NCBI RefSeq assembly: GCF_036320965.1
Contig: NC_092241.1
Location: 6,444,252-6,508,251, forward strand
Direction: 5' to 3'
DNA from: Panulirus ornatus
Taxonomy: Eukaryota > Arthropoda > Malacostraca > Decapoda > Palinuridae
Length of the DNA: 64,000 nt
Shown here: positions 1-10,598 of the stretch, in pieces
How positions within the stretch are numbered: the first letter of the stretch is position 1
Layout of the letters: every line of letters begins with the position of its first letter
Made by a program: the position numbers and the translations under genes
The notes under the pieces: model-generated
What the model was told of the DNA's origin: nothing
Databases searched by the model: none
The model's input: only the letters and a program-made list of their open reading frames with translations

Positions 1-365
1 CCGTACCCACTGAGGTGCCGAAGCGCGTTTTTACCTGCAGGAGTTCTATACAAGTCGCTCAGCTACGGGAAGGGGGTGTGTGGATACTCGAAGGCCCGTG
101 GTGGTGTCTATTCATCTCTTTCTCTCTCTCTTTCTCTCTTTCTCTCTCTCATATTGGTCTAAAATCAAAATGCTCTCCTTATATAGTTCAAAATCTAATG
201 AATACGTTCTTTATTTTTTGAGGGTTTGTTTTGATGGTCTGACTATGGGTTGGGGTTTGATATGTTCTGTGGTGTGGCTGGCAGTCTTACTGAAGGTTGA
301 GGGTCAGACGTGGTAGCGACCCTACCATACTTCCCTTTTCTGGGAGGGTAAACATTAGTAAAACT
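1..365. other. Anonymous start of window, no gene seen
   Basis: Short open frames here are not supported by any recognisable motif. A small CT/CTTT-rich patch lies at about 116-151. I see no RNA gene and no repeat with more than a few units. Confidence 0.5.
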
Positions 366-1166
366 TCCGGGTCCCTCCCTCCCTCCCTCACTCCTCCCTC
401 ACTACTTCTTCTTCCCTCCTCCCTCCCTCACTTCTTCTTCCCTCCTCCATCCCTCACTTCTTCTTCCCTCCCTCCTCCCTCACTTCTTCCCTCCTCCCTC
501 CTTCTTCCCTCCTCCCTCCTCCTCCTCCTTCACTTCTTCTTCCCTCCTACCTCACTTCTTCTTCCCTCCTCCTCCCTCACTTCTTCTTCCCTCCCTCCCT
601 CACTCCTGCCTCACTACTTCTTCTTCCCTCCTCCTCCCTCACTTCTTCTTCCCTCCTCCTCCCTCACTTCTTCTCTCCTCCTCCCTCACTTCTTCCCTCC
701 TCCTCCCTCACTACTTCTTCCCTCCTCCTCCCTCACTTCTTCTTCCCTCCTCCTCCCTCACTTCTTCCCTCCTCCTCCCTCACTTCTTCTTCTCTCCTCC
801 TCCCTCACTTCTTCTTCCCTCCTCCTCCCTCACTTCTTCCCTCCTCCTCCCTCGCTTCTTCTTCTCTCCTCCTCCCTCGCTTCTTCTTCCCTCCTGCTCC
901 CTCACTTCTTCTTCCCTCCTCCTCCCTCACTTCTTCTTCCCTCCTCCTCCCTCACTTCTTCTTCCCTCCTCCTCCCTCACTTCTTCTTCCCTCCTCCTCC
1001 CTCACTTCTTCTTCCCTCCTCCTCCCTCACTTCTTCTTCCCTCCTCCTCCCTCACTTCTTCTTCCCTCCTCCTCCCTCACTTCTTCTTCCCTCCCTCCTC
1101 CCTCACTTCTTCTTCTCTCCTCCCTCACTTCTTCCCTCTCCCTCCCTCCCTCTCCCTCTCCCATCT
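366..1166. repeat. Polypyrimidine minisatellite (CTCCCTCACTTCTTC family)
   Basis: About 800 bases are almost pure C and T on the plus strand. Units of roughly 21-27 bp are built from CTCCCTCACTTCTTC plus CCTCCT. The 300-residue open frame across it reads only P, S, L, F, T and H and follows from the absence of purines, so it is not called as a gene. A homopyrimidine strand of this length can form triplex (H-DNA) structures. Confidence 0.93.
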
Positions 1167-1586
1167 ACCATCCCTGGAAGTGAGGGAGAACATGACTGAG
1201 TGTATATTTCTTTTTTTGCCGCAGCCACCCGCAGGGCCTGCGGCACTCAACCTGGGTGTATGATGGCATTATACAGTGGCCACTGTGGAGGGGGAGGACG
1301 ACGCCGAGGGCGGCGCTGCTGTAGAGAGAGGGCGACACTGACGCAGTCTTGTGGATGGGAGAGGAGAGGAGGTTAATGTCCAAGGGCTGCGTACAAGAGA
1401 GGGTTGGGGTGTACGCCCCCCAGATGGCGTTGGCAAGGGAGCGTGACGACGCTACAAGAGGATGGATGGCTCTCTGTAGTGGGTGGGTGAGGGAGGGGGG
1501 AGTGGTTGTGGTAATACAGGAGGAAGAGGTGTGTGTGACACTGTAGGAAATGGGAGCAAGGTGACTTTATAGAGGTGGGTGACGCT
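1167..1586. other. Spacer between arrays, no gene seen
   Basis: GC-richer spacer without a credible coding frame. It contains one short inverted repeat, CCGCAGG ... CCTGCGG, near 1228-1252. Confidence 0.45.
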
Positions 1587-1975
1587 CCCACTTACTATAC
1601 CACCTTCCCTCCCACTTACTATACCACCTTCCCTCCCACTTACTATACCACCCTCCCACTTACTATACCACCTTCCCTCCCACTTACTATACCACCTTCC
1701 CTCCCACTTACTATACCACCTTCCCACTTACTATACCACCTTCCCTCCCACTTACTATACCACCTTCCCACTTACTATACCACCCTCCCACTTACTATAC
1801 CACCTTCCCACCCACTTACTATACCACCTTCCCACTTACTATACCACCTTCCCTCCCACTTACTATACCACCTTCCCTCCCACTCACCATACCACCCTCC
1901 CACTCACCGCACCACCCTCCCACTCACCGCACCACCCTCCCACTCACCGTACCACCCTCCCACTCACCGTATCAC
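1587..1975. repeat. Minisatellite, 20-24 bp unit (CCCACTTACTATACCACC)
   Basis: Tandem units of 20 or 24 bp carry the core CCCACTTACTATACCACC. Toward the right end the core changes to CCCACTCACCGTACCACC, so the array has a homogeneous left part and a diverged right part. The frames across it give repetitive peptides on both strands. Confidence 0.93.
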
Positions 1976-2014
1976 TAGAAATACACTCGTCAAAGACTTA
2001 TCTACTCCCCTAGT

Positions 2015-2480
2015 GGAGACTGGGGGAGTAACTCACTATGGGGAGGAAACATGGATGGGGGAGGACTGGGGGAGTAACTCACTATGGGGAGGAAACATGG
2101 ATGGGGAGGACTGGGGGAGTAACTCACTATGGGGAGGAAACATGGATGGGGGAGGACTGGGGGAGGAACTCACTATGGGGAGGAAACATGGATGGGGGAG
2201 GACTGGGGGAGGAACTCACTGTGGGGAGGAAACATGGATGGGGAGGACTGGGGGAGGAACTCACTATGGGGAGGAAACATGGATGGGGAGGACATGGGGG
2301 AGGAACTCACTATGGGGAGGAAACATGGATGGGGAGGACTGGGGGAGTAACTCACTATGGGGAGGAAACATGGGTGGGGGAGGACTTGGGGAGGAACTCA
2401 CTATGGGGAGGAAACATGGATGGGGGAGGACTGGGGGAGGAACTCACTGTGGGGAGGAAACATGGATGGGGAGGACCTTT
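2015..2480. repeat. Minisatellite, 45-46 bp unit, about 10 copies
   Basis: The unit contains AACTCACTATGGGGAGGAAA followed by CATGGATGGGGGAGGACTGG. Units of 45 and 46 bp are mixed, so all forward frames stay open for some distance by register shift. It starts directly downstream of the previous array. Confidence 0.93.
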
Positions 2481-2540
2481 TATCACCCCATCTCTGTGTT
2501 GCTAGGTACCTTCCTTCCTGGTACCCTGACCTTCTTCTGA

Positions 2541-3140
2541 CCTTGTGGGGTCTCGTCCGGGGTGGGAAGCGAGACCTCGGGGGGTCTCGTCCGGTGTAGG
2601 AAACGAGACCTGGGGGTGTCTCATCCGGGGTAGGAAACGAGATTTCGGGGGGTCTCGTCCGGGGTAGGAAACGAGATTTCGGGGGTGTCTCGTCCGGGGT
2701 AGGAAGCGAGACCTCGGCGTGTCTCGTCCGGGGTAGGAAACGAGACCTCGGGGGGTCTCGCCCGGGGTAGGAAGCGAGACCTCGGGGGTCTCGTCCGGGT
2801 AGGAAACGAGACCTCGGTGGTGGAGGGGGGTGATGGATCTCGTCCGGGGTTGGAAGCGAGACCTCGAGGGGCTCTCGTCCAGGGTAGCTAGCGAGACCTC
2901 GGGGGTGTGGATCTCGTCCAGGGTAGGAAACGAGACCTCGGGGGGAGAGCCTTGTCCGGGGTAGGAAGCGAGACCTCGGGCAGATGTGTCCTCGTCCGGT
3001 GTAGGAAGCGAGACCTCGGGGGTTCTCGTCTGGGATAGAAAGCGAGATCTTGGGGGGGTCTCGTCTGGGGTAGGAAGCGAGACCTCTGGGGGCTTCGGTC
3101 TCGAGCGGGGGTAGGAAGCGAGACCTCTGGGGGGGGATCT
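2541..3140. repeat. Hairpin-forming minisatellite (GGTCTCG...CGAGACC), about 16 units
   Basis: Units of about 33-50 bp each contain GGTCTCGTCCGGGGTAGG followed by an A/G pair and CGAGACCTCGGGGG. GGTCTCG and CGAGACC are exact reverse complements about 13 bases apart, so every unit can fold into a small stem-loop. Between CGAGACC and the next GGTCTCG the sequence varies in length, which produces the uneven period. Confidence 0.92.
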
Positions 3141-3202
3141 CGACGCGTGAGGGGGTGGAGGTGTATGACTTCTGCTTCACATACATATACCATAGGCGCG
3201 CG

Positions 3203-3315
3203 CGCACGTACGCATCTCACCGCTGCTTGCTGGCGTCACACACACACACACGGCGTCATGACGCATCTCACCACTGCTTGCTGGCGTCACACACACACAC
3301 ACACGGCGTCATGAA
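3203..3315. repeat. Two-copy tandem repeat containing (CA)n
   Basis: Two direct copies of about 50 bp read CGCATCTCACC, GCTTGCTGGCGTCA, a short (CA)n run and CGGCGTCATGA. Confidence 0.85.
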
Positions 3316-3569
3316 TAAACATTTGAATGCCTGTCATGAACTGGGAGCCACAGAAGCCATTAATGAGGTTAGGAGCCATGGGGAACTGAGGTTGGAAGTT
3401 CCTGGCGTCTGGCAATTTGGTCTCTGGTCTCGCGTAGGATGGAGGGAGAGGAGCTGAGCGGGTTCAAAAGGGAAAGGTGTTATTCATGGAGAGGGAGGGA
3501 CGGAGAATGGGCGCTGAACGGAGATGGAATAGGAGAAGGGAGGGGCTGAGATGAATTTAGGTGTAGAAC

Positions 3570-3850
3570 TGTGTATGTGGCTTCGTATGTCCGTATGAAT
3601 GTGCGTACATGGCTTCGTATATCCGTATGAATGTGCGTATATGGCTTTGTATGACCGTATGAATGTGCGTATATGGCTTCGTATGTCCGTATGAATGTGT
3701 GTACGTGGCTTCATATGACCGTATGAATGTGCGTATGTGGCTTCGTATGTCCGTATGAATATGCGAATATGGCTTCGTATGCCCGTATGAATGTGCGTAT
3801 GTGGCTTCGTATGACCGTATGAATGTGCGTATATGGCTTCGTGTTTCTGT
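3570..3850. repeat. Minisatellite, about 32 bp unit (CGTATGAATGTGCGTATATG)
   Basis: About eight tandem units contain CGTATGAATGTGCGTATATG and GCTTCGTATGTC with point changes (ATATCC, TGACCG). It ends immediately before the telomere-like block. Confidence 0.92.
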
Positions 3851-4335
3851 ATGTATAACCTAGCCTAACCTAACCTAACCTAACTAAACTTAGCCTAACC
3901 TAACCTAACTAAACCTAGCCTAACCTAACCTAACCTAATTTAACCTAGCCTAACTTAACCTAGCCTAACCAAAACTACCCTAGTATATATATAACCTAAC
4001 GTAACCTAACTTAACCTAGCCTAACCTAACCTAACTAAACCTAGCCTAACCTAACCTAACTAAACCTAGCCTAACCTAACCTAACGTAATTTAACCTAGC
4101 CTAACTTAACCTAGCCTAACCAAAACTACCCTAGTATATATATAACCTAACCTAACCTAACTTAGCCTAACTTAACCTAACCTAACCTAACTTAGCCTAA
4201 CTTAACCTAACCTAACCTAACTTAGCCTAGTGTATATAAAACCTAACTTAACCTAGCCTAACTTAACCTACCCTAACCAAACCTACCCTAGTATATATAA
4301 AACCTAACCTAACCTAACTTAGCCTAGGGTGTGCC
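3851..4335 (-). repeat. Degenerate interstitial telomere-like (TTAGG)n block
   Basis: On the plus strand this is CCTAACCTAACC with interspersed CCTAGCC, ACTAAACC and ACTTAACC variants; on the minus strand it reads TTAGG, the arthropod telomere unit. The block is not pure. Segments with CAAAACTACCCTAGTATATA recur about 151 bp apart (near 3970 and 4121) with a third related segment near 4270, so it has a higher-order period. It is flanked by ordinary sequence on both sides, hence interstitial or subtelomeric rather than a chromosome end. Confidence 0.85.
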
Positions 4336-4655
4336 TATTTACCCCCACAGTGAGCGATATTGTGTGGGGAAATACCTTGCCTTTTGCAAACACGACGAAC
4401 ATATTAGGGACAAAAATTTTACAGTTAGTAATTTTACGTAAGTACTTCCTTCCCCCAGCCACTGTCTGCTGGGGACAATGACGAACTTGACCCTCCCAAG
4501 TGGGAGGTCAAAGGTGAACAGACTTGGGTCACCCTCATCGTATCCTTATTTGTCACTCAGACTCCTTTCTAAAGGTCACAAAGTGAAATGCTCGACTTTA
4601 AGGTCACCTTTATCTATGAAACTAGTTTCTTTCGAAGGTCACGGGGTGAAATGAA
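4336..4655. other. Spacer rich in AGGTCA half-sites, no gene seen
   Basis: Non-repetitive sequence with several AGGTCA/TGACCT hexamers, including AGGTCAAAGGTGA at about 4506 and AAGGTCAC at about 4571 and 4637. No coding frame is recognisable. Confidence 0.5.
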
Positions 4656-4659
4656 ACAT

Positions 4660-5160
4660 TCGAAGGCCACCTTATTTATTATTTTGACTTACTGCTTTTT
4701 CACCTTATTTATCATTTTGACTTACTGCTTTTTCACCTTATTTATCATTTTGACTTACTGCTTTTTCACCTCATTTATCATTTTGACTTACAGCTTTTTC
4801 ACCTTATTTATCATTTTGACTTACAGCTTTTTCACCTCATTTATCATTTTGACTTACTGCTTTTTCGCCTTATTTATCATTTTGACTTACTGCTTTTTCG
4901 CCTTATTTATCATCTTGACTTATTACTTTGTCACCTAATTTATCACATTACTTTGTCACCTTATTTATCATCTTGACTTATTACTTTCTCACCTTATTTA
5001 TCATCTTGACTTATTACCTTGTCACCTAATTTATCACATACTTTGTCACCTTATTTATCATTTAGATAATACTTTTTCCACCTTGTTTATCATTCTGACT
5101 TATTACTTTTTCACCTTATGTATCATTCTCACATTACTTTTTGAACTTAATTATCATTCT
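4660..5160. repeat. Minisatellite, 33 bp unit (TTTATCATTTTGACTTACTG)
   Basis: About 15 AT-rich units contain ACCTTATTTATCATTTTGAC and TTACTGCTTTTTC. Because 33 is a multiple of three, one frame stays open for 116 codons and gives an 11-residue repeat. The right half is more diverged and loses the frame. Confidence 0.92.
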
Positions 5161-5234
5161 AACTTATTTTCAAGGTCATAACTGACCTCTCTTTATTAAA
5201 GATCACATAGGAATAAAAAAGATATCTTGAGAAG

Positions 5235-5236
<2 letters not shown>

Positions 5237-5318
<82 letters not shown>
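5237..5318. repeat. (TA)n microsatellite
   Basis: About 40 uninterrupted TA dinucleotides. Confidence 0.98.
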
Positions 5319-5319
<1 letters not shown>

Positions 5320-5477
5320 TTAAGCAGGTTTAGGTGACCTTATGTGTGCAATATTCAAGTTTGATGACCTTTCCAATCCTTTAAAAGGTCATGACAGAAA
5401 GATCTTGGTAAATGAAGCATATCAGAGGTTAGATATAACACAGGTTAACATTATCTTCAATTATGTTCACTGATGGT

Positions 5478-6048
5478 ACCCCTGTGTTTCAAGGGTCGTG
5501 TACCGTCGTGTTTCAAGGGTCGTGTACCGTCGTGTTTCAAGGGTTGTGTACCGTCGTGTTTCAAGGGTTGTGTACTGTCGTGTTTCAAGGGTCGTGTACC
5601 GTCGTGTTTCAAGGGTTGTGTACCGTCGTGTTTCAAGGGTCGTACCGTCGTGTTCTAGGATCGTACCCTAGTGCTCAAGGATCGTACCGTCGTATTCTAG
5701 GATCGTACCCTCGTATTTAAGGATCGTACCGTCGTATTCTAGTGTCGTACCGTCGTGCTCATGGATCGTACCGTCGTATTCTAGGATCGTACCGTCGTTT
5801 TCTAGGATCGTACCGTCGTATTCTAGTGTCGTACCGTCATGTTCAAGGATCGTACCGTCGTGTTTCAAGGATCGTAACGTCGTATTCAAGGATCGTACCG
5901 TCGTGTTCTAGGATCGTACCCTAGTACTCAAGGATTGTACCGTCGTATTCTAGTGTCGTACCGTCGTGTTCAAGGATCGTACCGTCGTATTCTAGGATCG
6001 TACCGTCGTACCCTAGTGGCCGTACCGTCGTGTAGGGGGACCGTCCGT
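5478..6048 (+). repeat. Minisatellite family TACCGTCGTGTTCAAGGGTC, locus 1
   Basis: About 25 tandem units of 20-24 bp. The left part repeats GTACCGTCGTGTTTCAAGGG; the right part repeats GGATCGTACCGTCGTATTCT with GTTCAAGGATC variants. The same core recurs at 12.78-12.90 kb in the same orientation and at 15.81-16.06 kb in reverse, so this is a dispersed family. Confidence 0.93.
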
Positions 6049-6134
6049 ACCTTCGCGACCAAGAGACTAAACAACCCAAGAATAAAGTTACACCTCCACC
6101 ATCCCACTCCGGCCTCAGGCGAAGGTAGACGCAC

Positions 6135-6450
6135 CTCCTCCGCCAGGCCTCACAAGCGGACGGGGAAGGTGTTAGCCGAGGTGGGGAGGTGATGGAGGCC
6201 GCGCCCCACTACCTCTTTCCCTCCCTCCCTCCGCCACACGTTCCTCCCTCCCTCCACTCCCTCCCTCCGCCACACGTCCCTCCGCCAGGCCTCACAAGCG
6301 GACGGGGAAGGTGTTAGCCGAGGTGGGGAGGTTATGGAGGCAAGACGGTCGGTGGTAATATAAGCGCCCACTCCTTCCCTCCCTCCCTCCCTCCGCCACA
6401 CGCCCCTCCCTCCCTCCACTCACTCCCTCCCTCCGCCATACGTCCCTCTA
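6135..6450. repeat. Two-copy tandem segment with CCCTCCCTCCGCCACACG blocks
   Basis: A segment beginning GCCAGGCCTCACAAGCGGAC and ending GCCGAGGTGGGGAGGT occurs at about 6142-6192 and again at about 6284-6334. Between and after the copies lie CCCTCCCTCCGCCACACG blocks. Confidence 0.85.
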
Positions 6451-6489
6451 CCCTTCTTGCTTTCGCCGGTCGCCATGATGCGTTGCGTT

Positions 6490-7617
6490 AGGCCTGTGGC
6501 CCCGACGGTGCGAGGGAAGGGGTCGAGTGGAGGGAACTTTTTGCTCCTGGGGGACCTGAAAAAAGTGAGCCCCGACGGTGTGAGGGAAGGGGTCGAGTGG
6601 AGGGAACTTTTTGCTCCTGGGGGACCTGAAAAAAGTAAGCCCCGACGGTGTGAGGGAAGGGGTCGAGTGGAGGGAACTTTTCGCTCCTGGGGGACCTGAA
6701 AAAAGTAAGCCCCGACGGTGTGAGGGAAGGGGTCGAGTGGAGGGAGCTTTTTGCTCCTGGGAGACCTGAAGAAAGTGAGCCCGACGGTGTGAGGGAAGGG
6801 GTCGAGTGGAGGGAACTTTTTGCTCCTGGGGGACCTGAAAAAAGTAAGCCCCGACGGTGTGAGGGAAGGGGTCGAGTGGAGGGAACTTTTTGCTCCTGGG
6901 GGACCTGAAAAAAGTGAGCCCCGACGGTGTGAGGGAAGGGGTCGAGTGGAAGGAGCTTTTTGCTCCTGGGAGACCTGAAGAAAGTGAGCCCCGACGGTGC
7001 GAGGGAAGGGGTCGAGTGGAGGGAACATTTTGCTCCTGGGAGACCTGAAAAAAGTGAGCCCCGACGGTGTGAGGGAAGGGGTCGAGTGGAGGGAACATTT
7101 TGCTCCTGGGAGACCTGAAGAAAGTGAGCCCCGACGGTGCGAGGGAAGGGGTCGAGTGGAAGGAGCTTTTCGCTCCTGGGGGACCTGAAGAAAGTGAGCT
7201 CCGACGGTGTGAGGGAAGGGGTCGAGTGGAGGGAACTTTTTGCTGCTGGGAGACCTGAAGAAAGTGAGCTCCGACGGTGTGAGGGAAGGGGTCGAGTGGA
7301 AGGAGCTTTTCGCTCCTGGGAGACCTGAAGAAAGTGAGCCCCGACGGTGCGAGGGAAGGGGTCGAGTGGAAGGAGCTTTTCGCTCCTGGGAGACCTGAAG
7401 AAAGTGAGCTCCGACGGTGTGAGGGAAGGGGTCGAGTGGAGGGAACTTTTTGCTCCTGGGAGACCTGAAGAAAGGAAGCCCCGACGGTGTGAGGGAAGGG
7501 GTCGAGTGGAGGGAACTTTTTGCTCCTGGGGGACCTGAAAAAAGTAAGCCCCGACGGTGTGAGGGAAGGGGTCGAGTGGAGGGAACTTTTTGCTCCTGGG
7601 AGACCTGAAGAAAGTGA
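6490..7617. repeat. Minisatellite, 70 bp unit, 16 copies
   Basis: A very regular 70 bp period contains CCCCGACGGTGTGAGGGAAG, GGGTCGAGTGGAGGGAAC, TTTTTGCTCCTGGG and GACCTGAAAAAAGTGAG. Variants (AGGGAAC or AGGAGCT, GGGGAC or GGAGAC, AAAAAAG or AAGAAAG) alternate along the array, showing block duplication. The 600-residue reverse frame and the 62-63 residue forward frames arise because 70 bp shifts register each unit without a stop. Confidence 0.95.
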
Positions 7618-8070
7618 GCTGCTGCTGCTGCTCCTTCTCCTCCTCCTGTTGCTTCTTCTGTTGGCGTTGCTGTTGGCGCGGCTCTGTTGTGGCCCCCTCC
7701 TACGTCCGTTGGTGATGGTGAAGGAAACAGATGGCGATCTTGATGGTGATAGGAGTGGTGGAGATGCGGTTGGAGATGATGATGGTGGTGGTGAAGATGA
7801 GGCGTGGTGATGATGTTGGTGACGGTAGTGAAGATGACGCGTGATGTTGGAGATGATGATGGTGGTGAAGATGAGGCGTGGTGATGATGTGTTGGTGACG
7901 GTGGTGAAGATGACGCGTGATGTTGGAGATGAGGGTGGTGGTGAAGATGAGGCGTGGTGATGATGTGTTGGTGACGGGAGTGAAGATGACGCGTGATGTT
8001 GGAGATGATGATGGTGGTGACGGTGGTGAAGATGACGCGTGATGTTGGGGAAGATGATGTCACACTGTTG
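7618..8070. repeat. GAT/GGT-rich imperfect repeat
   Basis: After a short (CTG) run at 7616-7631 the sequence consists of imperfect units of GATGATGGTGGTGAAGATGA, GGCGTGGTGATGATG and GACGCGTGATGTTGG. Unit lengths vary (roughly 60-75 bp). It shares only base composition with the neighbouring arrays. Confidence 0.85.
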
Positions 8071-8127
8071 AAGATAATGCTATGAATGATGGTGAGGGTT
8101 TGGGCCATGATGATGGCCCAGGAGAAT

Positions 8128-8128
<1 letters not shown>

Positions 8129-8193
<65 letters not shown>
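8129..8193. repeat. (CA)n microsatellite
   Basis: About 32 uninterrupted CA dinucleotides. Confidence 0.98.
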
Positions 8194-8196
<3 letters not shown>

Positions 8197-8337
8197 GTGT
8201 AGTGTTTAGCGTTACTGACCATTGATCACCAGAGGGCCCATCTTGGGGGTCGTCTAGCCTGCCTGGATGTGGGGCAGCTACCCAACAACCAGTCCTAGGT
8301 GTTCATCCTCCCCTTGGGGCTGCTAGTCTTAGACTGC

Positions 8338-8399
8338 CGTGTGTGTGTGTGTGTGTGTGTGTGTATGTAGAGGAGTATATACATGGTACATATATACAA

Positions 8400-8462
<63 letters not shown>
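8338..8462. repeat. (GT)n and (CA)n pair in opposed orientation
   Basis: A (GT)12 run at 8340-8364 is followed after about 36 bases by a (CA)30 run at 8402-8461. The two tracts are reverse complements and could form a hairpin. Confidence 0.95.
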
Positions 8463-8463
<1 letters not shown>

Positions 8464-8534
8464 CCCGGGGGCCCCCAGCTCTGGGTTGGCAGACTAGCTC
8501 CCCACATAATAATGGACCCAACCTTGTTGATGAC

Positions 8535-10316
8535 TTAGATGAGCATTGTAGTTGGCCTTGTTGTTGTTGGGGATGGCGTGGTGGTTGTTGTTGGTGATGG
8601 TGGGTCTACTGTTGTTGGTGATGTTGGTGATGGTTCTACTGTTGTTGGTGATGTTGGTGATGATTCTACTGTTGGTGGTGATGGTGGGTCTGCTGTTGTT
8701 GGTGTTGGTGATGTTTTATGATGGTTCTACTGTTGTTGGAGATGTTTGCGATGGTTCTACTGTTGTTGGTGATGGTGGTGATGATGGGTCTGCTATTGTT
8801 GGTGATGTTGGTGATGATTCTACTGTTGTTGTTGGTGATGTTGGTGACGGTTCTACTGTTGTTGGTGGTGATGGTGATGGTGGTATGATGGTTCTACTGT
8901 TGTTGGTGATGGTGGTGATGGTGGGTCTGCTATTGTTGGTGATGTTGGCGATGATTCTACTGTTGTTGGTGATGTTGGTGATGATTCTACTGTTGTTGGT
9001 GGTGATGGTGATGGTGGTATGATGGTTCTACTGTTGTTGGTGATGGTGGAGATGGTGGGTCTACTGTTGTTGGTGATGTTGCCGATGATTCTACTGTTGG
9101 TGGTGATGTTGGTGACGGTTCTACTGTTGTTGGTGGTGATGGTGATGGTGGTATGATGGTTCTACTGTTGTTGGTGATGGTGGAGATGGTGGGTCTACTG
9201 TTGTTGGTGATGGTGGAGATGGTGGGTCTACTGTTGTTGGTGATGGTGGAGATGGTGGGTCTACTGTTGTTGGTGATGGTGGTGATGGTGGGTCTACTGT
9301 TGTTGGTGATGGTGGGTCTACTGTTGTTGGTGATGGTGGAGATGGTGGGTCTACTGTTGTTGGTGATGGTGGTATGATGGTGGGTCTACTGTTGTTGGTG
9401 ATGGTGGAGATGGTGGGTCTACTGTTGTTGGTGATGGTGGTATGATGGTGGGTCTACTGTTGTTGGTGATGGTGGAGATGGTGGGTCTACTGTTGTTGGT
9501 GATGGTGGTATGATGGTGGGTCTACTGTTGTTGGTGATGGTGGAGATGGTGGGTCTGCTGTTGTTGGTGATGGTGGAGATGGTGGGTCTACTGTTGTTGG
9601 TGATGGTGGAGATGGTGGGTCTGCTGTTGTTGGTGATGGTGGAGATGGTGGGTCTGCTGTTGTTGGTGATGGTGGAGATGGTGGGTCTACTGTTGTTGGT
9701 GATGGTGGGTCTACTGTTGTTGGTGATGGTGGTGATGGTGGGTCTACTGTTGTTGGTGATGGTGGAGATGGTGTGTCTGCTGTTGTTGGTGATGGTGGAG
9801 ATGGTGGGTCTGCTGTTGTTGGTGATGGTGGAGATGGTGGGTCTACTGTTGTTGGTGATGGTGGGTCTACTGTTGTTGGTGATGGTGGTATGATGGTTCT
9901 ACTGTTGTTGGTGATGGTGGTGATGGTGGGTCTACTGTTGTTGGTGATGGTGGTGATGGTGGGTCTGCTGTTGTTGGTGATGGTGGTGATGGTGGGTCTA
10001 CTGTTGTTGGTGATGGTGGAGATGGTGGGTCTGCTGTTGTTGGTGATGGTGGAGATGGTGGGTCTGCTGTTGTTGGTGATGGTGGAGATGGTGGGTCTGC
10101 TGTTGTTGGTGATGGTGGAGATGGTGGGTCTGCTGTTGTTGGTGATGGTGGAGATGGTGGGTCTGCTGTTGTTGGTGATGGTGGAGATGGTGGGTCTGCT
10201 GTTGTTGGTGATGGTGGAGATGGTGGGTCTGCTGTTGTTGGTGATGGTGGAGATGGTGGGTCTGCTGTTGTTGGTGATGGTGGAGATGGTGGGTCTACTG
10301 TTGTTGGTGATGGCGA
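8535..10316. repeat. Long minisatellite, 33 bp unit (GGTGATGGTGGAGATGGTGG)
   Basis: About 1.8 kb built from GGTGATGGTGGAGATGGTGG plus GTCTGCTGTTGTT or GTCTACTGTTGTT. The left third is heterogeneous, with deletions and GATGTTGGTGATGATTCTAC variants. The right part (about 10000-10290) is nearly uniform with TCTGCTG units. Since the unit is 11 codons, each frame gives an 11-residue repeat on both strands. No flanking exon or domain supports translation. Confidence 0.95.
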
Positions 10317-10334
10317 TGACATTTCTACACTTGG

Positions 10335-10442
10335 GACGAAATACCTGAAAATAATAGTAACTATAATAGTAAAAACAAAAAATAGTAAAAATAGTAAAAT
10401 AGTAAAAAAATAATAGTAAAAAATAATAATAGTAATAGCAAC
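10335..10442. repeat. A-rich (AAAATAGTA)n
   Basis: Imperfect repetition of AAAATAGTA, AATAATAGTA and related words directly after the 33 bp array. Confidence 0.85.
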
Positions 10443-10598
10443 TGGTCTTGGCAGCCATGAGGGATCATAACAGCCTAACCTCACATTACAATTCCAACCT
10501 TGGTCCACGACTGGGATCCAAACCCATGAGTGCATCAGTAAACATAGTCAGGTCGCTCATCAACCCGCCAGATGAATAGGAATATAAGGACGTGTATC
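10443..10598. other. Short unique spacer
   Basis: It contains CTGGGATCCAAACCCATGAG, reminiscent of tRNA-derived SINE B-box contexts, but I cannot define element ends. Confidence 0.25.

Noticed and set aside
2541..3140. CRISPR array, because of the palindromic repeat units
   Set aside because: The inter-repeat sequence is itself repetitive and variable in length only by small indels; there are no spacers and no cas genes.
3851..4335. True chromosome end
   Set aside because: The TTAGG-type repeats are degenerate and flanked on both sides by kilobases of other sequence.
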